Under the pieces are notes generated by a model. That model was not told where the DNA came from. It worked only from the letters and a program-made list of their open reading frames with translations, and made no database searches. Positions 59,401-64,000 of a stretch of DNA of 64,000 nucleotides are shown here, in pieces; positions within the stretch are counted from its first letter, which is position 1; each line of letters opens with the position of its first letter. The stretch is from Nematostella vectensis (taxonomy: Eukaryota > Cnidaria > Anthozoa > Actiniaria > Edwardsiidae). Where the stretch lies: positions 17,196,953 through 17,260,952 of the forward strand of contig NC_064036.1 in NCBI RefSeq assembly GCF_932526225.1. The letters run 5' to 3'. Both the position numbers and the translations under genes were made by a program.

Positions 59401-61982
59401 AACTGTTTTTAAAAAGTAGCTGGCGCTTGGTGGAAAATAGGTGGCGGTGCTGCTGCTGGCCCCAGGGGCCAAATGAACCCCCCCGTACTTTATTGACTCT
59501 AATTGGTTCGCCATAGACCTTGATCATATATGACATATTGTAAGACATCAGGTAAGGTACCTTATTGACTCTAATAGGTTCGCCATAGACCTTGATCATA
59601 TATGACATATTGTAAGACATCAGGTACCTTATTAATTCTAATTGGTTCGCCATAGACCTTGATCATATATGACATATTGGTAAGACATCAGGTACCTTAT
59701 TGACTCTAATAGGTTCGCCATAGACCTTGATCATATATGACATATTGTAAGACATCAGGTACCTTATTGACTCTAATAGGTTTGCCATAAACCTTGATCA
59801 TATTCATCACTTTGATGGCATAATCAGCATCTTCTTCCCCCAGAAATTCCACAAATCCATAGCCCTGGTGGAGCTGGGTTATTCTGTCTTTTGGCATGTG
59901 GACATTTACTGCAAATATTTATTTGGCATGAAACTAAGGGCACATTTTTTTAGTTGTGATTGCGGAATGAGAATGATTAGAATAGAAAAAGCACATGTTT
60001 GTTTATCCCTTGTTCTCATTCCAGAATAGAATAAAGGCCATTCCACCCATTCTGCTACCTGTCTAAGCATGACTCATTGGCATTCTGAACATTCTCTACT
60101 AATCATTCCAATTTTAGAATGATCAGAAAATAATGTTCAAGTAGTAGAACCTTTTTGGCCTAACAGTTGGCATTTCCTTTTTTATTATGCCCCTCAGTGA
60201 AGACATAAATCTATATTTTCTAGGGTGATCATGTATAATAAGAATATTGTGGTGTTGTTATTCATTATACAGAGATTGTTGTTATATCTAGCAGTGTTTT
60301 ATTGAGGTCCTATTCAATAGGCAGTGGCTTACCAACAGGACCACTTTGGAGAAAAAGCTCCCATATTAAGGCCTCTGACACCTTCTCATCAAGACCTCCA
60401 ACATATATGGTCGCATCTGCAGGGGAAAGTGGTAATTACTGAGTACACATTGTATACAACATGAGGTCACATCTCTTGAAAAAAAGTTATTGTCAATGAG
60501 TACACATTGTATACAACATGAGGTTGCAACTTTTGAAAAATGTGATCATCACTGAGTACAAATTGTATACAACATGAGGTCACATCTCTTGAATAAAAGT
60601 GATCATCACTGAGTACACATTGTATACAACATATGATTGCGTTTTCCGAAAAGAGTGATCACTTTGATATTTAAATAAGGTAATGGTACCTACTATCAGT
60701 ACCTATTTACACTAAAATATATTGGTACTAAACACAATTGAAACTTAGGTTTTACAGCTAGAAATCACTGACTATTAAACACTATAATTCAACCTAGATA
60801 ACGAAAATTCTGCAGTTAAATTCAGGAGATATTAAGATATTAAGATAAGATATTAAGATATTATCAATATTAAGAAGTGTTGTGAAGCCCTATTATTGTA
60901 TGCTAATAACATTATCATATTATTGGACACCCTAGCCCTATCGGACAGCAGATTTCTTAGCAAAAAATAACAGGAAAATCATGCTTCATTTTCACTAAAA
61001 TACAGCAGGCAATAATTGTTGACACATGTACTTTGCAAAAGTCACGATAGAATTTAGTTTGAGACTCTTTCTCTGCGGAAGCAAGCGATTCAAAACACAT
61101 TCATCGCGCATGTGACGAACTGCACAGAGAAACGTGCTTTCGCTTGGTGATCGCTCAAATTTAGGTTGAATCATTCAGAGTTTACTTGGCTGTCCAATAA
61201 TAGGGCACCGAGGTTAGGTACAAACAATTCGAGCTATCCCGAGTCTGTCTACAGAAACAGAGGCCCAATAGCATGCTGGGAGATCAACAACAAAATGGTG
61301 GATTCGCGGAGCAACTTTCATGGAGATCGGTTAATCTTAGATTATTTTACGGCTTCTTAGCATATTTGTCCTAGCATATTCAAGTCAAAAAGTGGATTTC
61401 ATTCACCATTTTGTGTGAAAATTATTTCTTGTTTGGCGTAACAATAAACACTAGTAAAAAGCTTCAGAATACATGTTTTCTAAATGTTGTTTCTTCAACT
61501 CGATGGGTCATTTTCGGCGTTGTCCTATTGTTTGAGATATTTAGGATTGTTTTCGAGTGTTTGATAATAAGGCACTGTCCGATAATAGGTACCACTACCT
61601 TATAGGAATACGATGGACTTTTGGAAAGGATCAAAGTTCGTATAATGATATTTTTAAAAATAACATCATACTTCATAACAAAATATGTGATGCTGTGCAG
61701 GCATTATCTCTTTAAACCCCTCGAGTACCCTTGAAGATTATGCCTGGTTTGTTTTTCTCTTTGTTACGAAAAGAACGTCTAACCAACGTCAATCTCTCAA
61801 ACACAGACTGACAATTTCCTACACGACAATTAGCGCCTACTACAAGTAAACTGCTGTTTCATTTTCGCGAGCGTGTCCCAGCAGTAAAGGTTGTCTAACC
61901 AGATAATGCCTAATAATGCTTGTAAGATGAAAATAACTGTAGACAAACCTTGATTCCTTTCTGCTATCGGTCCGGCCGCCAT
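56469..61982 (-). CDS. SF3B4: SF3B4, splicing factor 3b subunit 4 (SAP49)
   Basis: Exons (minus strand): 61949-61982, 60333-60416, 59763-59908, 58598-58726, 58243-58423, 57721-57897, 57252-57454, 56935-57103, 56469-56488. This gives 1143 nt, 380 aa, all phases agreeing. It starts [23 protein letters not shown]1 has RNP2 IYVGGL and RNP1 YGFVEF; RRM2 has [19 protein letters not shown] and [20 protein letters not shown]. The second half is Pro/Met/Gly-rich ([20 protein letters not shown]). SF3B4 is a subunit of the SF3b complex of U2 snRNP and contacts pre-mRNA near the branch site; human mutations cause Nager syndrome. The last 20-nt exon gives the ending NQGNYQQS and is the least certain part. 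If the exon 8 donor is not used, the frame instead runs to TAA at 56804. Fly and human lengths (about 350-424 aa) bracket this one. Confidence 0.94.
59072..59317. mobile_element. TTAA-flanked MITE (piggyBac-like) in SF3B4 intron 3
   Basis: AGCTGCATTGTCACCAGTTT at the left and its near-exact reverse complement at the right form terminal repeats of about 29 bp (one difference) continuing to ACTTCCGG. Both edges are flanked by TTAA (59068-59071 and 59318-59321), the target duplication of piggyBac transposons. The interior is non-coding. Confidence 0.85.
59485..59762 (-). repeat. 67-bp array copying the end of SF3B4 exon 3 and its donor
   Basis: On the minus strand the exon end ATGATCAAGGTTTATGGCAA to AGTCAATAAG plus the donor GTACCTGATG is followed by four further copies with donor-like GTAC at 59692, 59624, 59557 and 59485 (plus-strand positions). 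The copies share changes absent from the exon (GGCGAACC for GGCAAACC), so they arose from one altered copy. They decay with distance. Confidence 0.93.
60432..60655. repeat. About 60-bp tandem repeat, four copies, SF3B4 intron 1
   Basis: Each copy has GAGTACACATTGTATACAAC, then ATGAGGTCACATCTCTTGAA or a variant. The array starts about 15 bp from the exon 2 acceptor. Confidence 0.9.
60675..61603. mobile_element. Possible 0.9-kb non-autonomous DNA element with inverted ends
   Basis: ATAAGGTAATGGTACCTACT at the left is matched by the reverse complement at the right with few changes (ATAAGGTAGTGGTACCTATT). Motifs such as CTATCGGACAG (60938), GTCCAATAATAGGGCACC (61190) and GTCCGATAATAGGTACC (61577) recur inside. 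No transposase is encoded. The element lies in SF3B4 intron 1. Confidence 0.55.
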
Positions 61983-62882
61983 GCTGGATTTGAAGCTCGT
62001 CCTCTACCCACAATACTTTGCGTTGTCAACCAGTCCTTTGCCGTGCAAACCACAGCAAACCCGCCCTACTATTCTCATCGATGTCCTTGTCCATTCCAGG
62101 ACCCTTTTTGACGGCTCTTGGTCTGTCTTTCTTGCAAGCACGAGTAATAAGATCAAGCAAGTTCTTAAAACTCTGCAAAAAGTCAGGTGTACAAGCTTTT
62201 GGCACCCAATAATTTAGTTCCAGAGTTGCAAGGAAAATACCCTGGATCCAGAGCCTCTATATTTAGTGGCCAGCGAAGTTGTACAAGGAGGATTGTTAGT
62301 TTCCCAAAATTCATTATTTATTGATATCAGCTTCGGCAGGGTTCATGCCATCCGAGAGTCATGTACTTCTTTGGGGTTATGAGGAAAATAATATCTGCAG
62401 GCAATCCGTTGCCGTTCGACCTGCCGTTGATAGATTGATACACAAGAAAAAGACAATAAAAACATCTAAGGGAAATGGGTTTGGTATCAAAGCAACCTTA
62501 TGTCACACGAAGAGATGATGTTTTTCGCAAATGAGGTGACTCTCAAACATGAAAAAAGTTTTTATTTTAGGGAAAGTTCATTTATTATCTCGAGAGGTTG
62601 AGGATATTGATAAAAATATAAAGACTAAAATTAATTGCCCCCCCCCCTTCCCCCCCCCTTCCCAGAAGGATCAAAATTTTCCATGATCCCTTTACGCTTC
62701 CCCCCCCCCCCCCCCCCCTCCCTCCAGAGAACCGAACAAAACTTATTTAACTGCTAAATGTCGAATCTGATGACAACATCATGCATTTTTTTTTCCCGGT
62801 AACCAGGTAACTCGAAGCAATTCCGATCTCTCGGGAGTCATATCTCAGACATAACTACATTGTCCTTTGAGCGGAAAAATTA
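61983..62882. other. Region upstream of SF3B4
   Basis: The SF3B4 promoter should be here; the ATG is at its edge and no TATA box is evident. Two overlapping frames at 61981-62217 have no recognisable domain. C-runs occur at 62638-62660 and 62700-62718. Confidence 0.45.
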
Positions 62883-62930
62883 TGGCCGCCAAAGGGAGCG
62901 GGTCCAAGTGGGCGAAGGATGCTGAACAAG
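62883..62930 (+). CDS. Possible first coding exon of an unknown gene
   Basis: ATG in good context encodes MAAKGSGSKWAKDAEQ, with a GTAAAC donor-like sequence right after GAACAA. It starts about 900 bp from the divergent SF3B4 start, as in a shared promoter region. I found no second exon in 62931-64000, so the gene, if real, would continue beyond the window. Confidence 0.25.
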
Positions 62931-63600
62931 TAAACAAAGTAAATGGCTAACAGGTAGTTGACAAAAACATAAAACTGAATATAACAAATTGTAATATCCC
63001 TTCAGCACATGTCGCACAATACACCTGCAGTAGGTAGTAGGTAACAAGAGTTAACAAGAGTTACGCAAGGCGTGATGGGCCATGACGACTGAGGACCTAC
63101 CGGATGTATAATGTACCTTGCATAATGCGGCCTTATCAAAGTCTCCCCCTTGGAGCTAAACTCATTCGAAAGGAATTTTAAGCCTTCAAACTTACGTAGT
63201 TGTTAGACACGGTTGATGGCTTGATCCTTGGTATACTAATCCCTATTGTTTTCATGATCTATTCGACCAAAAAACATGTCAGCCTTCGGGCTTGTGCCAG
63301 CATACAATGCAAGTATTTGCATTATAGGACAGATATGGTTGGCCCGATCAAGTTTAATCGGCTATCAAGTTAGCACTATAGTATGGTATCAATACACTCT
63401 ATTTTGTATAAGAACTTTTTTTATTAGAACGTCCAGCCTGAGATTTCACCAAATTTATAGAGCATGCCGAAGCTCAAATATCAGAAAAATATTGCCTTTT
63501 TGTCCTGGTACGTTCTAAAATGCAGAATCAAATTGTGCGCATAATAGCAACCTTATTATTGGCATTGATCATTTGTGTCATTCTCTTCCTAATCGTTGGG
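62931..63600. other. No recognised gene
   Basis: AT-rich sequence without splice-supported coding; two short GAGTTAACAAGAGTTACGC-like direct repeats lie near 63048-63064. Confidence 0.45.
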
Positions 63601-63604
63601 TATT

Positions 63605-64000
63605 ATAAGACTCTTCATCTGTATGAGTAAATTTTGATTAGGATCAATTGCTATCGAATAAAAGCCAATTGTCACTAGTGGTATTCTGTTGATTTCTTCC
63701 TGGAAAATAGTGCGATCTCAATGTAATTAACGTTGATAAAAGATCTTACTAAGACCCTTTATCTTCATGAGTTTGGTTTGATTCGGATCAATTGCTATGG
63801 AATTAAAGCCAATTGTCACGAGTGGTATTCTGTTAATTTCTTCCTGGAAATTGGTGCGATCTCAATGTAATTCATGTGGATGAAAGATCTTACTAAGACC
63901 CTTCACCTGTATGAGTTTGGTTTGATTCGGATCAATTGCTATTGAAATAAAGCCAATTGTAACGAGTGGCATTCTGTTAATTTCTTCCTGGAAATTGGTG
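63605..64000. repeat. About 158-bp tandem repeat running off the window end
   Basis: Two and a half copies of a unit containing GATCAATTGCTAT, AAAGCCAATTGTCAC, GTGGTATTCTGTT and TTAGTAAGATC-type sequence (TTACTAAGACCCTT on the plus strand) are visible. The later copies are more alike than the first, and the array continues past 64000. Confidence 0.9.

Overview
This is a eukaryotic, AT-rich, intron-rich animal genome window. Five protein genes can be assembled by eye from consensus splice sites whose phases agree at every junction, and one intronless receptor gene is present. Homologs of ARMC9 (cilium), SF3B4 (U2 snRNP) and a protein with a YAP/FAM181-type TEAD-binding loop point to a metazoan. 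The compact multi-exon genes, the Penelope-like and DIRS elements, the many small inverted-repeat transposons and the minisatellites fit a cnidarian such as a sea anemone (inference; no species marker was found).

Layout. 1-1650: decayed Penelope-like retroelement (reverse transcriptase piece and GIY-YIG endonuclease). 2377-3522 (-): intronless class A GPCR, with about 1.4 kb of a 17-bp minisatellite directly upstream. 7244-11907 (-): nine-exon gene for an unrecognised secreted 347-aa protein with a Pro-rich repeat region. 12387-12568: near-perfect 182-bp palindrome made of a Penelope-tail-like sequence. 12983-13298: 24-bp minisatellite. 14014-18155: degenerate DIRS-type tyrosine-recombinase retrotransposon with inverted termini and an internal complementary region that still matches both ends. 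19375-22455 (+): three-exon gene for a 290-aa protein with a TEAD-binding omega loop (FAM181-like). 24567-38233 (+): ARMC9, 25 exons, 779 aa. 40136-53429 (+): 22-exon gene for a 1215-aa coiled-coil protein I cannot name. 54755-55769: 23-bp minisatellite between convergent genes. 56469-61982 (-): SF3B4. 61983-64000: little coding signal, a possible first exon at 62883 and a roughly 158-bp tandem repeat running off the end.

The most striking pattern is that several tandem arrays are built across exon/intron borders. The end of an exon plus its 5' splice site is tandemly copied in ARMC9 exon 11 (about 26 copies), ARMC9 exon 17 (about 8), coiled-coil gene exon 18 (8) and SF3B4 exon 3 (4 extra). 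A 3' splice site plus exon start is copied three times at coiled-coil gene exon 17. The splice signal is part of the repeat unit, so these genes carry arrays of potential donor or acceptor sites. Other arrays lie close to splice sites without including exon sequence.

The genes do not form an operon. ARMC9 acts at the ciliary base, SF3B4 is a core splicing factor, the FAM181-like protein would act with TEAD transcription factors, and the GPCR and the secreted protein act at or outside the cell surface.
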